A DNA stretch of 13,600 nucleotides, taken from the NCBI GenBank assembly GCA_002494215.1, contig DLBF01000037.1, positions 1 to 13,600 on the forward strand, written 5' to 3'. Origin of the DNA: Prevotellaceae bacterium UBA7028 (GTDB lineage: Bacteria; Bacteroidota; Bacteroidia; Bacteroidales; Bacteroidaceae). Within the stretch, counting starts at the first letter, position 1, and each line of letters starts with the position of its first letter. Under the pieces are notes generated by a model that worked only from the letters and a program-made list of their open reading frames with translations, was not told where the DNA came from and did no database searches. This document shows positions 1-5,861 of this stretch, one piece after another. The translations under genes and the position numbers were made by a program.

Positions 1-38
1 GAAAAATTGCGTAATCGATAAAAAAAGTCGCAAAAAGT

Positions 39-69
39 TTTGGTAATTCAAAAATAATGTCTACCTTTG
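39..69 (+). promoter_or_regulatory. Bacteroidetes-type promoter of tRNA-Thr
   Basis: A TTTG at 39-42 is followed after 19 nt by TACCTTTG at 62-69, matching the Bacteroidetes primary sigma-factor consensus (TTTG, 19-20 nt, TAnnTTTG). Transcription should begin near 75-77, about 50 nt upstream of the mature tRNA. The last G of the -7 box begins a perfect 9-bp inverted repeat (69-77 with 105-113). Confidence 0.85.
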
Positions 70-113
70 CATCCGCTTTCCGATAGCAATGACTCCAGTC
101 GGGGAGCGGATGC
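69..113. repeat. Inverted repeat in tRNA-Thr leader
   Basis: GCATCCGCT (69-77) is the exact reverse complement of AGCGGATGC (105-113). A nested pair, CCGA (80-83) with TCGG (99-102), lies inside it. The left arm overlaps the -7 box and the likely start site, so only the right arm and the inner hairpin would be wholly in the transcript. This favours a DNA-level role or a chance remnant over an RNA leader structure, but the role is unknown. Confidence 0.6.
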
Positions 114-124
114 TTGAGTAGCAA

Positions 125-198
125 GACTCTTTAGCTCAGTTGGCCAGAGCACGTGATTTGTAATCTCGGGGTCGTTGGTTCGAATCCGACAAGAGGCT
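125..198 (+). tRNA. tRNA-Thr (anticodon TGT)
   Basis: A 74-nt cloverleaf can be folded by hand. Acceptor arms are 125-131 and 191-197, the D stem is GCTC/GAGC (134-137/147-150), and the anticodon loop is TTTGTAA (157-163) with TGT at 159-161. The T stem is GTTGG/CCGAC (174-178/186-190) around TTCGAAT, and the discriminator is T198. CCA is not encoded. The anticodon reads ACA, giving threonine. Two irregularities are visible: an A-G mismatch at acceptor pair 2-71 (A126/G196) and a T-T mismatch in the middle of the anticodon stem (T154/T166). The gene has its own promoter upstream and a strong intrinsic terminator directly downstream, so it is a monocistronic unit. The fold is clear. Whether the acceptor mismatch affects function cannot be judged from sequence. 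Confidence 0.93.
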
Positions 199-206
199 CA
201 AAAGAT

Positions 207-265
207 TTATCCCCAGATGTGAACGAAAGCTTTCTTTCAAATTGCATCTGGGGATAATTGTTTTT
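207..265 (+). terminator. Intrinsic terminator of tRNA-Thr
   Basis: A perfect 13-bp stem, TTATCCCCAGATG (207-219) with CATCTGGGGATAA (245-257), is followed by TTGTTTTT (258-265). The 25-nt loop contains a further palindrome GAAAGCTTTC (225-234). It begins nine bases after the tRNA discriminator base. Confidence 0.88.
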
Positions 266-291
266 AAAGCCTGTAGCTCTTGACAGAATCT

Positions 292-330
292 AAAGAAAAA
301 AATCTCTCCAACTTCACAGTCAGAGAGATT
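292..330 (-). terminator. Intrinsic terminator of minus-strand small RNA
   Basis: Read on the minus strand, AATCTCTC (330-323) pairs perfectly with GAGAGATT (308-301), and the hairpin runs into TTTTTTTCTTT (302-292). The T-rich tail follows only on the minus strand, so this ends leftward transcription, about 100 nt beyond a leftward promoter at 428-458. Confidence 0.82.
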
Positions 331-422
331 GATCTTTCAAATTAACCTAATGAAATTTTTCTATATTAACCTTATCCACATGTTTGGTGCTTCACAGCAT
401 AACAATAAAACATTTATTTAAC
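293..422 (-). ncRNA. Candidate small RNA / leader-peptide transcript
   Basis: A complete transcription unit lies between a strong leftward promoter (-7 box at 428-435) and a leftward intrinsic terminator (292-330). The predicted RNA is about 130 nt. It carries a 13-codon open reading frame near its 5' end (372-413), a direct repeat of GGTTAAT-type sequence (plus-strand ATTAACCTAAT at 341-351 and ATTAACCTTAT at 365-375), a second direct repeat CTGTGAAG (plus-strand CTTCACAG at 312-319 and 390-397), and a short TTTCA/TGAAA hairpin (335-339 with 351-355) before the terminator. Bacteroidales are known to contain small RNAs bounded by exactly this promoter and terminator arrangement (for example the Bacteroidales-1 class). 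I cannot assign this one to a family. It could be a trans-acting sRNA, a peptide-coding mRNA, or an attenuator-like leader left without its gene. Confidence 0.6.
372..413 (-). CDS. Putative 13-residue peptide in small transcript
   Basis: ATG at 413-411 opens a frame ending at TAA (374-372) that encodes MFYCYAVKHQTCG. It lies about 10 nt from the predicted 5' end of the small minus-strand RNA and is preceded by an A/T-rich stretch, as is usual for translation initiation in this phylum. The peptide is rich in aromatic residues and contains two cysteines (residues 4 and 12). It is not a plain run of one amino acid, so it is not a classical biosynthetic attenuator peptide. An open frame this short can arise by chance. 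The main support is its placement between a promoter and a terminator. Confidence 0.35.
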   Translation of the reverse strand: MFYCYAVKHQTCG

Positions 423-427
423 GGGTG

Positions 428-458
428 CAAAGATATGAATAAATTGTGTAGGTTCAAA
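428..458 (-). promoter_or_regulatory. Leftward promoter of the small transcript
   Basis: On the minus strand TTTG (458-455), a 19-nt spacer and TATCTTTG (435-428) form a full match to the Bacteroidetes consensus. No annotated gene begins just downstream. The only things it can transcribe before the terminator at 292-330 are the candidate small RNA and its 13-codon frame. Confidence 0.75.
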
Positions 459-546
459 GCTTAATGAGGATAAAATGTGCAAAATCTTCAAAAAACATTA
501 ATAATACCTATTTATATATGCTGATAGTGTGTGTTTGTGTATTGAA

Positions 547-589
547 TGGAAACAAATAATCCCCGCCGTGGACTTGCCGCAGCGGGGAT
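547..589 (-). terminator. Intrinsic terminator of the BspA-like gene
   Basis: On the minus strand ATCCCCGC (589-582) pairs with GCGGGGAT (566-559). After one mismatch there are four more pairs (580-577 with 571-568, one of them G-U) and a five-base loop. TATTTGTTT follows at 558-550. It lies about 30 nt beyond the stop codon of the LRR lipoprotein gene. Confidence 0.85.
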
Positions 590-616
590 ATATGTTTTGT
601 GTTAAGTTGTTGTTTC

Positions 617-1477
617 TTACTTGAGGATGCCTTCTGCTGTGTAGTAAGTACTCTTGCTCATAGGCAGAATGCTACCAAACTCGTTCCACTTCTCGTCAGC
701 TTGGAACTGGCTCAGGAATACATCGGGTACGTAGAGTGTACACTGCTTGTTGGGTTGGCAGTTCTTGGGCATGGGGTAGAACTCGGTAGTAAGGAGGTAA
801 ACCTTGCGGAAATTGTCGGGATTTGGGAACATGCCAAACATACGGTTCTTGAAGTCGTTGGGGATGCTAAACTCTTCCATTGCGGTACAGCCCTCAAATG
901 CTCCGTCCTCCAGTTTACTCATGGTGTCGGCAAGGATGAGCTTCTTTAGGTTTTTGCAACCACAGAAGGCACCAACGCGAATCCAATAAGCATGCTCGCC
1001 CAGAATAACACTTTTCAGTGAGGTGCAACCCTTGAAGCCATCAATACCAACGGTGTAGACATCGCCCTTCAGCTCTTCCAATGAAGTGCAGCCTGTGAAA
1101 GCACCATCGTTGATAACGGGCAGAGGACCAGCTAGGTGAATCTTCTTAAGGTTTGTGCAACCCTCGAATGCGCCGTTTGCAATATGCTGAACCTGTTCGC
1201 CAATCCAAATCTCCTCGATGGTGGTGTTTCCACTGAACTCGTTGGTGTTGATGCTGGCCAGTTTCTTGCTGATGAGAACCTTAGCCTTGTTGGGTTGTGT
1301 ATTACTTTTTCTGTGATCGCCAGTGTAGATGAATACGTCACCTGTTGGCTGATCATCCTTTACTTTCTTTTCTGTTGTGTTCTGGTCGTCGGCAGATGCG
1401 CCATCTTTCTTCTCTCCTGAACATGCTGTAAGCATACCCATTAAGGTCATGCTAAGCAAATAATACTTTACTTTCAT
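617..1477 (-). CDS. BspA-like leucine-rich-repeat lipoprotein
   Basis: This 286-residue protein starts with a lipoprotein signal peptide ending in the lipobox LTAC with Cys19, so the mature protein should be lipid-anchored in the envelope. A polar, lysine- and aspartate-rich linker follows (about 20-60). Five BspA/LRR_5-type repeats come next, recognisable by GAF-x-GC cores at 102-107, 125-130, 146-151, 169-174 and 192-197 (the third is DGFKGC), spaced 23, 21, 23 and 23 residues. The C-terminal stretch with LYVP (248-251) and a KWNEF segment is the usual closing piece of these proteins. Family members have been linked to adhesion and binding of host or bacterial surfaces; a role here is inference. 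The gene stands alone on the minus strand with its own promoter and terminator and is divergent from the ABC-F gene. It is shorter than many BspA proteins and shows no sign of truncation. Confidence 0.88.
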   Translation of the reverse strand: MKVKYYLLSMTLMGMLTACSGEKKDGASADDQNTTEKKVKDDQPTGDVFIYTGDHRKSNTQPNKAKVLISKKLASINTNEFSGNTTIEEIWIGEQVQHIANGAFEGCTNLKKIHLAGPLPVINDGAFTGCTSLEELKGDVYTVGIDGFKGCTSLKSVILGEHAYWIRVGAFCGCKNLKKLILADTMSKLEDGAFEGCTAMEEFSIPNDFKNRMFGMFPNPDNFRKVYLLTTEFYPMPKNCQPNKQCTLYVPDVFLSQFQADEKWNEFGSILPMSKSTYYTAEGILK

Positions 1478-1524
1478 TTTTAGTGTTGTTTATTTTGTTT
1501 GTTAAACATTATGCTAACCTTTAA

Positions 1525-1566
1525 TCATGCTCTCCTCTTTGTTTGAGTAGGGAGGGGGTAATTCAT
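1525..1566 (-). other. Possible upstream ORF in LRR gene leader
   Basis: The roughly 118-nt leader of the LRR lipoprotein mRNA contains a 13-codon frame (MNYPLPTQTKRRA) whose TGA stop overlaps a following ATG (1528-1526), which itself opens a 4-codon frame. There is no visible ribosome-binding signal. It may be chance and is recorded because the leader is unusually long for this window. Confidence 0.2.
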
Positions 1567-1600
1567 CGCACTTTATTCTTTGCTCTTCATTTAGCAAGGG

Positions 1601-1608
1601 CAAAGATA
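1601..1608 (-). promoter_or_regulatory. -7 box of the BspA-like gene promoter
   Basis: TATCTTTG reads leftward at 1608-1601 and matches TAnnTTTG exactly. No TTTG is found at the usual 19-20 nt upstream; the nearest is TTG at 1627-1625 with a 16-nt gap. The upstream region instead contains the palindrome at 1632-1649. The predicted leader is about 118 nt. Confidence 0.6.
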
Positions 1609-1631
1609 AAGAAAAATACGATTCCAATGCT

Positions 1632-1649
1632 TATATTTTATAAAATATA
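1632..1649. promoter_or_regulatory. 18-bp palindrome between divergent promoters
   Basis: TATATTTTATAAAATATA is a perfect 18-bp palindrome. It is centred exactly midway between the leftward -7 box (ending at 1608) and the rightward -7 box (starting at 1673), with 23 bp on either side. It covers much of the region where the -33 element of each promoter would lie, and neither promoter has a recognisable TTTG there. An operator or a shared AT-rich activating element is an inference. Confidence 0.5.
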
Positions 1650-1672
1650 GACCTAAAAAGGCAGATTTTTAT

Positions 1673-1680
1673 TACCTTTG
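1673..1680 (+). promoter_or_regulatory. -7 box of the ABC-F gene promoter
   Basis: TACCTTTG at 1673-1680 matches TAnnTTTG. No TTTG lies 19-20 nt upstream. Transcription would start near 1686, leaving a leader of only about 15-17 nt before the ATG at 1703. Confidence 0.65.
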
Positions 1681-1702
1681 CAGGCAAAAGTAAATATTTT
1701 AC

Positions 1703-3670
1703 ATGATTTCTATCGACAATTTGTGCGTTGAATTCAGTGCTCGACCTCTATTTAGTAATGTCAGTTACGTTATTAACGATAGAGACCGTATTGCTTTGGT
1801 CGGCAAAAACGGAGCGGGCAAGAGTACAATGCTGAAGATTATAGCCGGGCTGCAAGAGCCTACCAGCGGAACAGTTGCCGTTCCGCGTGATACCAGCATC
1901 GCCTATTTGCCTCAGGTGATGATACTGGCTGATAACTGTACTGTACGTGAGGAGACGGAAAAGGCCTTTGCCCATATTCATGAGATACAGGCTGAGTTGG
2001 ACCGCCTGAACAACTTGATGGCTGAACGTACGGACTACGAGAGTGCTGAATACATGCATCTGGTGGAATGCTTTACACATCTGAACGAGCACTTCCAGTT
2101 GATGGGCGGTATGAACTATCATGCCGAGATGGAAAGAACATTGCAGGGTTTGGGCTTCAGACGCGAGGATTTTGACCGTCCTACCAGTGAGTTCTCGGGT
2201 GGATGGCGTATGCGTATAGAGCTGGCCAAGCTTTTGTTACAACATCCAGATGTGTTGTTATTGGACGAGCCTACCAATCACCTGGACATAGAGAGTATCC
2301 AGTGGCTGGAGCAGTTCCTGAGCACTCGGGCTGGAGCCGTTGTTTTGGTAAGCCACGACCGTGCCTTCATCAATAACGTCACCAATCGTACGCTGGAGAT
2401 CAGTTGCGGAAAGATATATGATTATAAGGTAAAATACGATGAGTATGTTAACCTAAGAGCAGAACGCAGAGAGCAGCAGTTGCATGCCTTGGAGAACCAA
2501 CAAAAAGAGATCGCAGAGGCTCGTGCTTTCATAGAACGCTTCCGCTATCAGGCTACCAAAGCCATCCAGGTACAACAGAAGATAAGGCAGCTGGAAAAGA
2601 TTGTGCCCATAGAGGTGGACGAGGTTGATAATTCGGCTTTGCGCCTGAAGTTCAAATGCTCACTGCGAAGCGGTGATTATCCTATAATTTGCGAGGATGT
2701 AGCCAAAACATACTATGGGGAGGAGATGTCTGGTGACGAGAAGGAACACCCAGTGTTCAGTGGCGTGAACCTAACCATAAAAAGAGGTGAGAAAGTGGCG
2801 TTTGTAGGCCGTAACGGTGAGGGTAAGTCCACGTTGGTGAAGTGCATCATGGGTCAGATTCCTTTTGACGGCAAGCTGACTGTGGGCCATAATGTGCAGA
2901 TTGGCTATTTTGCACAGAACCAAGCACAGTTGCTGGATGGCGAGATTACAGTCTTCGATACCATAGACCGTGTGGCCAAGGGCGATATGAGACTGAAGAT
3001 TCGTGATATCCTTGGTGCCTTTATGTTCGGTGGGGAAGCCAGCGAGAAAAAGGTAAAGTTCCTGTCTGGCGGAGAACGTACTCGTCTGGCTATGATAAAG
3101 TTGCTGCTGGAGCCTGTAAACTGTCTGATTCTGGACGAGCCTACCAACCATCTGGATATGCGGAGCAAGGATGTGCTGAAGGACGCTATCCGTGATTTTG
3201 AAGGTACTGTGATTCTGGTTAGCCACGACCGCGAATTCTTAGACGGATTGGTAGAGAAAGTATATGAGTTTGGTGATGGAAAGGTTAGGGAACACTTAGG
3301 TGGTATCTATGATTTCTTGAAGTCCAAACATATAGAAGAACTGACTGAGTTGAATTCTTCTGCCATGTTACAGCAGAAGAGCGCATCCAATGATACTAAC
3401 GCAGAGGGAGGTCAGAAAGATTCGGCTCTGACATACGAACAACAGAAAGCTGCTTCCCGCTTGAGGAAAAAACTGGAGAAGGCTGTGCAGGAGGCAGAGG
3501 AGAAGGTGGCACAACTGGAATCTGCCGTAAAAATATTGGAGGCACAATTGGCAACCCCCGAAGGCAGTACGGATATGAGTCTGTATGAGAAGCATGGCCG
3601 GTTGAAGACACAACTTTCGGCTGCAGAAGAGGAGTGGGAGAAGGCGATGGAAGAATTTGAGGCCCTCTAA
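1703..3670 (+). CDS. ABC-F family ATPase (ribosome-associated translation factor)
   Basis: This 655-residue soluble protein has two ABC ATPase domains and no membrane segment, which defines the ABC-F group. These proteins bind the ribosomal E site and act on translation or confer antibiotic protection. Domain 1 has Walker A GKNGAGKST (34-42), signature SGGWR (165-169) and Walker B LLLDEP with Asp188/Glu189. Domain 2 has Walker A GRNGEGKST (369-377), signature SGGER (455-459) and Asp478/Glu479. Both catalytic glutamates are present, so both sites should hydrolyse ATP. Between the domains lies the charged helical linker with the FIERFRYQATKA motif that contacts P-site tRNA in the family. The last 90 or so residues form a charged coiled coil, as in Uup- and YheS-like members. 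The start fits the short leader after the -7 box. The subtype (housekeeping or resistance) cannot be fixed by eye; the chromosomal setting suggests housekeeping. Confidence 0.93.
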   Translation: MISIDNLCVEFSARPLFSNVSYVINDRDRIALVGKNGAGKSTMLKIIAGLQEPTSGTVAVPRDTSIAYLPQVMILADNCTVREETEKAFAHIHEIQAELDRLNNLMAERTDYESAEYMHLVECFTHLNEHFQLMGGMNYHAEMERTLQGLGFRREDFDRPTSEFSGGWRMRIELAKLLLQHPDVLLLDEPTNHLDIESIQWLEQFLSTRAGAVVLVSHDRAFINNVTNRTLEISCGKIYDYKVKYDEYVNLRAERREQQLHALENQQKEIAEARAFIERFRYQATKAIQVQQKIRQLEKIVPIEVDEVDNSALRLKFKCSLRSGDYPIICEDVAKTYYGEEMSGDEKEHPVFSGVNLTIKRGEKVAFVGRNGEGKSTLVKCIMGQIPFDGKLTVGHNVQIGYFAQNQAQLLDGEITVFDTIDRVAKGDMRLKIRDILGAFMFGGEASEKKVKFLSGGERTRLAMIKLLLEPVNCLILDEPTNHLDMRSKDVLKDAIRDFEGTVILVSHDREFLDGLVEKVYEFGDGKVREHLGGIYDFLKSKHIEELTELNSSAMLQQKSASNDTNAEGGQKDSALTYEQQKAASRLRKKLEKAVQEAEEKVAQLESAVKILEAQLATPEGSTDMSLYEKHGRLKTQLSAAEEEWEKAMEEFEAL

Positions 3671-3747
3671 CTGTTTTTGGTGGGCGCTCTCATTTAAAAG
3701 TAGAAATGACATCATAACGAAATAAAGACAGTATTAAATATATTATT

Positions 3748-5796
3748 ATGAAAACGAATAACATTTTTGCGGTAGTACTACTTGCTGCTATGGCAACAGC
3801 ATGTACAGGAAATAAAGAATTGAAATCGGGTATTAATCTTGCTAATTTGGACTCTACGTATCAGGTTGGAGCAGATTTCTATATGTATGCTACGGGTGGT
3901 TGGCAAAAAGCTAATCCGCTGACGGCAGAGTACAGCAGGTACGGTAGCTTTGATGTGTTACGCGAGAATAACATCAAACAGTTGCAGGAGATCATAGACA
4001 GTGTATCGACCCTCAAGAACCTGCAACCTGGTAGCATAGAGCAGAAGATTGCCGACCTCTATAATTCAGCTATGGATAGTGTAGAACTAAACGAGAACAG
4101 TGGTTTTGCATTGGAGGGCTTCCTGCTGTGTGATGGCTATCAGTGTGAACCTAAGATTACAGAGGATTGGTTGCGCGATGTTTGGCCACGTATGCAGCGC
4201 CAAGGCGTTCCAGGATTATTCAGATACTGGATTGGTGCTGACGAGAAGGACAGTAAGAACAACATTGTCAACATCATGCAGGGTGGCCTTACTTTGGGTC
4301 AGAAGGACTACTATGTAGAAAATGATGAGGCAACCGCAAAAATCCGTGAGGCTTATAAAAAGTACATTGTTGACCTGTGCATGCATGATGGCTTCTCTGA
4401 GAAGGATGCTCAGCGAATCATGCAGGATGTTATGCGCATAGAGACACGTATTGCCGTGGCAAGCAAGAGTATGACAGAATTGCGTGACCCAGAGGCAAAC
4501 TACAACAAATTTACTTATGACGAGCTGAAGAGCCAGTTCTCTGGTATCGACTGGGATAATTTCTTTGGTGTTTATGGCATCAAGAAAGGCGAGGTGAAGA
4601 ATGTCATTGTCGGTCAGCCTGATGCTATTCATGAGGTAGAGAAAATTCTGAAGGAAGAGAAACCCGAAGCACTTCAGAATATCTATCTGTGGCATGCTAT
4701 GGATATGACGGCTTCTTACATCGATGATGAGGCTCGAGCTATTGCTTTTGCTTTCAGTGGTACCGTTATGAGCGGTAAGACAGAAGACCGTCCACGTTGG
4801 AAGCGTGCCGTAGAGAGTGTAGAGGATGGATTAGGTGAAGCACTCGGCCAGCTCTATGTTGCCCGTTTCTTCCCTCCTGCCGCTAAGGAACGTATGGAGA
4901 AGCTGATCAGAAATCTGCAGATTGCTCTAGGTGAGCGTATCGACGTTCAGGATTGGATGAGCGACGAAACGAAGAAGGTGGCTCGCGAGAAGCTGGATGC
5001 CTTCTACGTAAAGGTGGGCTATCCCGACAAATGGAAGGACTATAGCAGTCTGGAGATTGGCAAGTGCTACCTGGATAACATGCTGGCCATTAACGAATGG
5101 GCTATTAAGGATATGATAAAGACCAAGCTAAACAAGCCCGTTGACAAGGACGAGTGGTTTATGACACCTCAGACGGTGAATGCCTATTACAATCCCACTA
5201 CCAACGAGATTTGTTTCCCTGCCGGCATCCTGCAGCCTCCTTTCTTCGATATGAATGCCGATGATGCGTTCAACTATGGTGCTATAGGTGTGGTTATTGG
5301 TCATGAGATGACACACGGATTCGATGACCAGGGTAGCAAGTATGACAAGGATGGCAATCTGAAGACATGGTGGAATGAGGAGGATACCAAGCGCTTCGAG
5401 GAGCGTATAAGTGTGATGCGTGAGTTCCATAATAAGATAGAGGTGCTGCCTGGCTTGTTTGCCAATGGCTCTCTGACATTGGGCGAGAATATGGCTGACC
5501 ACGGAGGTCTGATGGTTAGCTTCCAGGCTTTCAAGAATGCTACGGCTGGTGCTCCGTTGAAGGATGTTGATGGCTTTACACCTGAACAGCGCTTCTTCTT
5601 AGCTTATGCCAACGTGTGGGCTCAGAATATACGTGACGAGGAGATTCGTAAGCGCGTGAAATCCGATCCTCATCAGTTGGGGCAGTGGCGTGTGAACGGT
5701 CAGTTGCCTCACTTGGATGCTTGGTACGAGGCTTTCGGTATAACAGAGAAAGACCCCATGTTTGTTCCAAAAGAAAACCGAGTGACAATTTGGTAA
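3748..5796 (+). CDS. M13 family zinc metallopeptidase lipoprotein (PepO/neprilysin-like)
   Basis: This 682-residue protein begins with a lipoprotein signal peptide (lipobox ATAC, Cys19), so it should be anchored in the envelope and cleave peptides outside the cytoplasm. The M13 catalytic set is complete. The zinc motif HEMTH has His519, Glu520 and His523. The third zinc ligand is Glu580 in ENMAD, with Asp584 of the ExxxD motif. The substrate-binding NAYY (478-481) lies upstream. The C-terminal RVNG (Arg648) and His655 correspond to the conserved transition-state region. The protein ends in IW, where mammalian members end in CW. The length is normal for the family. The gene follows the ABC-F gene by 77 bp with no visible terminator or consensus promoter, so it may be read through from it. 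Substrate preference (oligopeptides in most bacterial members) is inferred. Confidence 0.95.
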   Translation: MKTNNIFAVVLLAAMATACTGNKELKSGINLANLDSTYQVGADFYMYATGGWQKANPLTAEYSRYGSFDVLRENNIKQLQEIIDSVSTLKNLQPGSIEQKIADLYNSAMDSVELNENSGFALEGFLLCDGYQCEPKITEDWLRDVWPRMQRQGVPGLFRYWIGADEKDSKNNIVNIMQGGLTLGQKDYYVENDEATAKIREAYKKYIVDLCMHDGFSEKDAQRIMQDVMRIETRIAVASKSMTELRDPEANYNKFTYDELKSQFSGIDWDNFFGVYGIKKGEVKNVIVGQPDAIHEVEKILKEEKPEALQNIYLWHAMDMTASYIDDEARAIAFAFSGTVMSGKTEDRPRWKRAVESVEDGLGEALGQLYVARFFPPAAKERMEKLIRNLQIALGERIDVQDWMSDETKKVAREKLDAFYVKVGYPDKWKDYSSLEIGKCYLDNMLAINEWAIKDMIKTKLNKPVDKDEWFMTPQTVNAYYNPTTNEICFPAGILQPPFFDMNADDAFNYGAIGVVIGHEMTHGFDDQGSKYDKDGNLKTWWNEEDTKRFEERISVMREFHNKIEVLPGLFANGSLTLGENMADHGGLMVSFQAFKNATAGAPLKDVDGFTPEQRFFLAYANVWAQNIRDEEIRKRVKSDPHQLGQWRVNGQLPHLDAWYEAFGITEKDPMFVPKENRVTIW

Positions 5797-5822
5797 GAGA
5801 TGAGATTGCTGTCTTATTTACT

Positions 5823-5854
5823 TTTTTGAAATTTGAATCTAGGATTTTTGAAAT
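5823..5854 (+). repeat. Direct repeat TTTTTGAAAT ahead of metA
   Basis: TTTTTGAAAT occurs at 5823-5832 and 5845-5854, start to start 22 bp, about two helical turns. The second copy ends 7 nt before the metA start codon. No clean TAnnTTTG promoter or riboswitch fold is visible in this 65-bp gap. The pair could be a regulator site or AT-rich coincidence. Confidence 0.35.
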
Positions 5855-5861
5855 ATAAAAT

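Noticed and set aside
599..949. A 116-codon open frame on the plus strand overlapping the LRR gene
   Set aside because: It lies antisense to a clear lipoprotein gene with repeats, signal peptide, promoter and terminator. Its own translation shows no domain or signal.
1703..3670. Dedicated antibiotic-resistance ABC-F gene (mobile type)
   Set aside because: There are no mobile-element genes nearby, codon use looks like that of its neighbours, and the general architecture also fits housekeeping ABC-F proteins, so a resistance role is not supported.
3671..3747. Terminator or promoter between the ABC-F and M13 genes
   Set aside because: There is no stable inverted repeat with a T-run and no TAnnTTTG box in these 77 bp.
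4216..4695. A 159-codon minus-strand open frame inside the M13 peptidase gene
   Set aside because: It is antisense to a well-conserved coding region and has no supporting promoter or recognisable product.
5797..5861. SAM riboswitch or Bacteroidetes promoter before metA
   Set aside because: The gap is only 65 bp. I find no paired elements of a SAM-type riboswitch, and the nearest promoter-like string (TAGGATTTTTG) does not fit TAnnTTTG.
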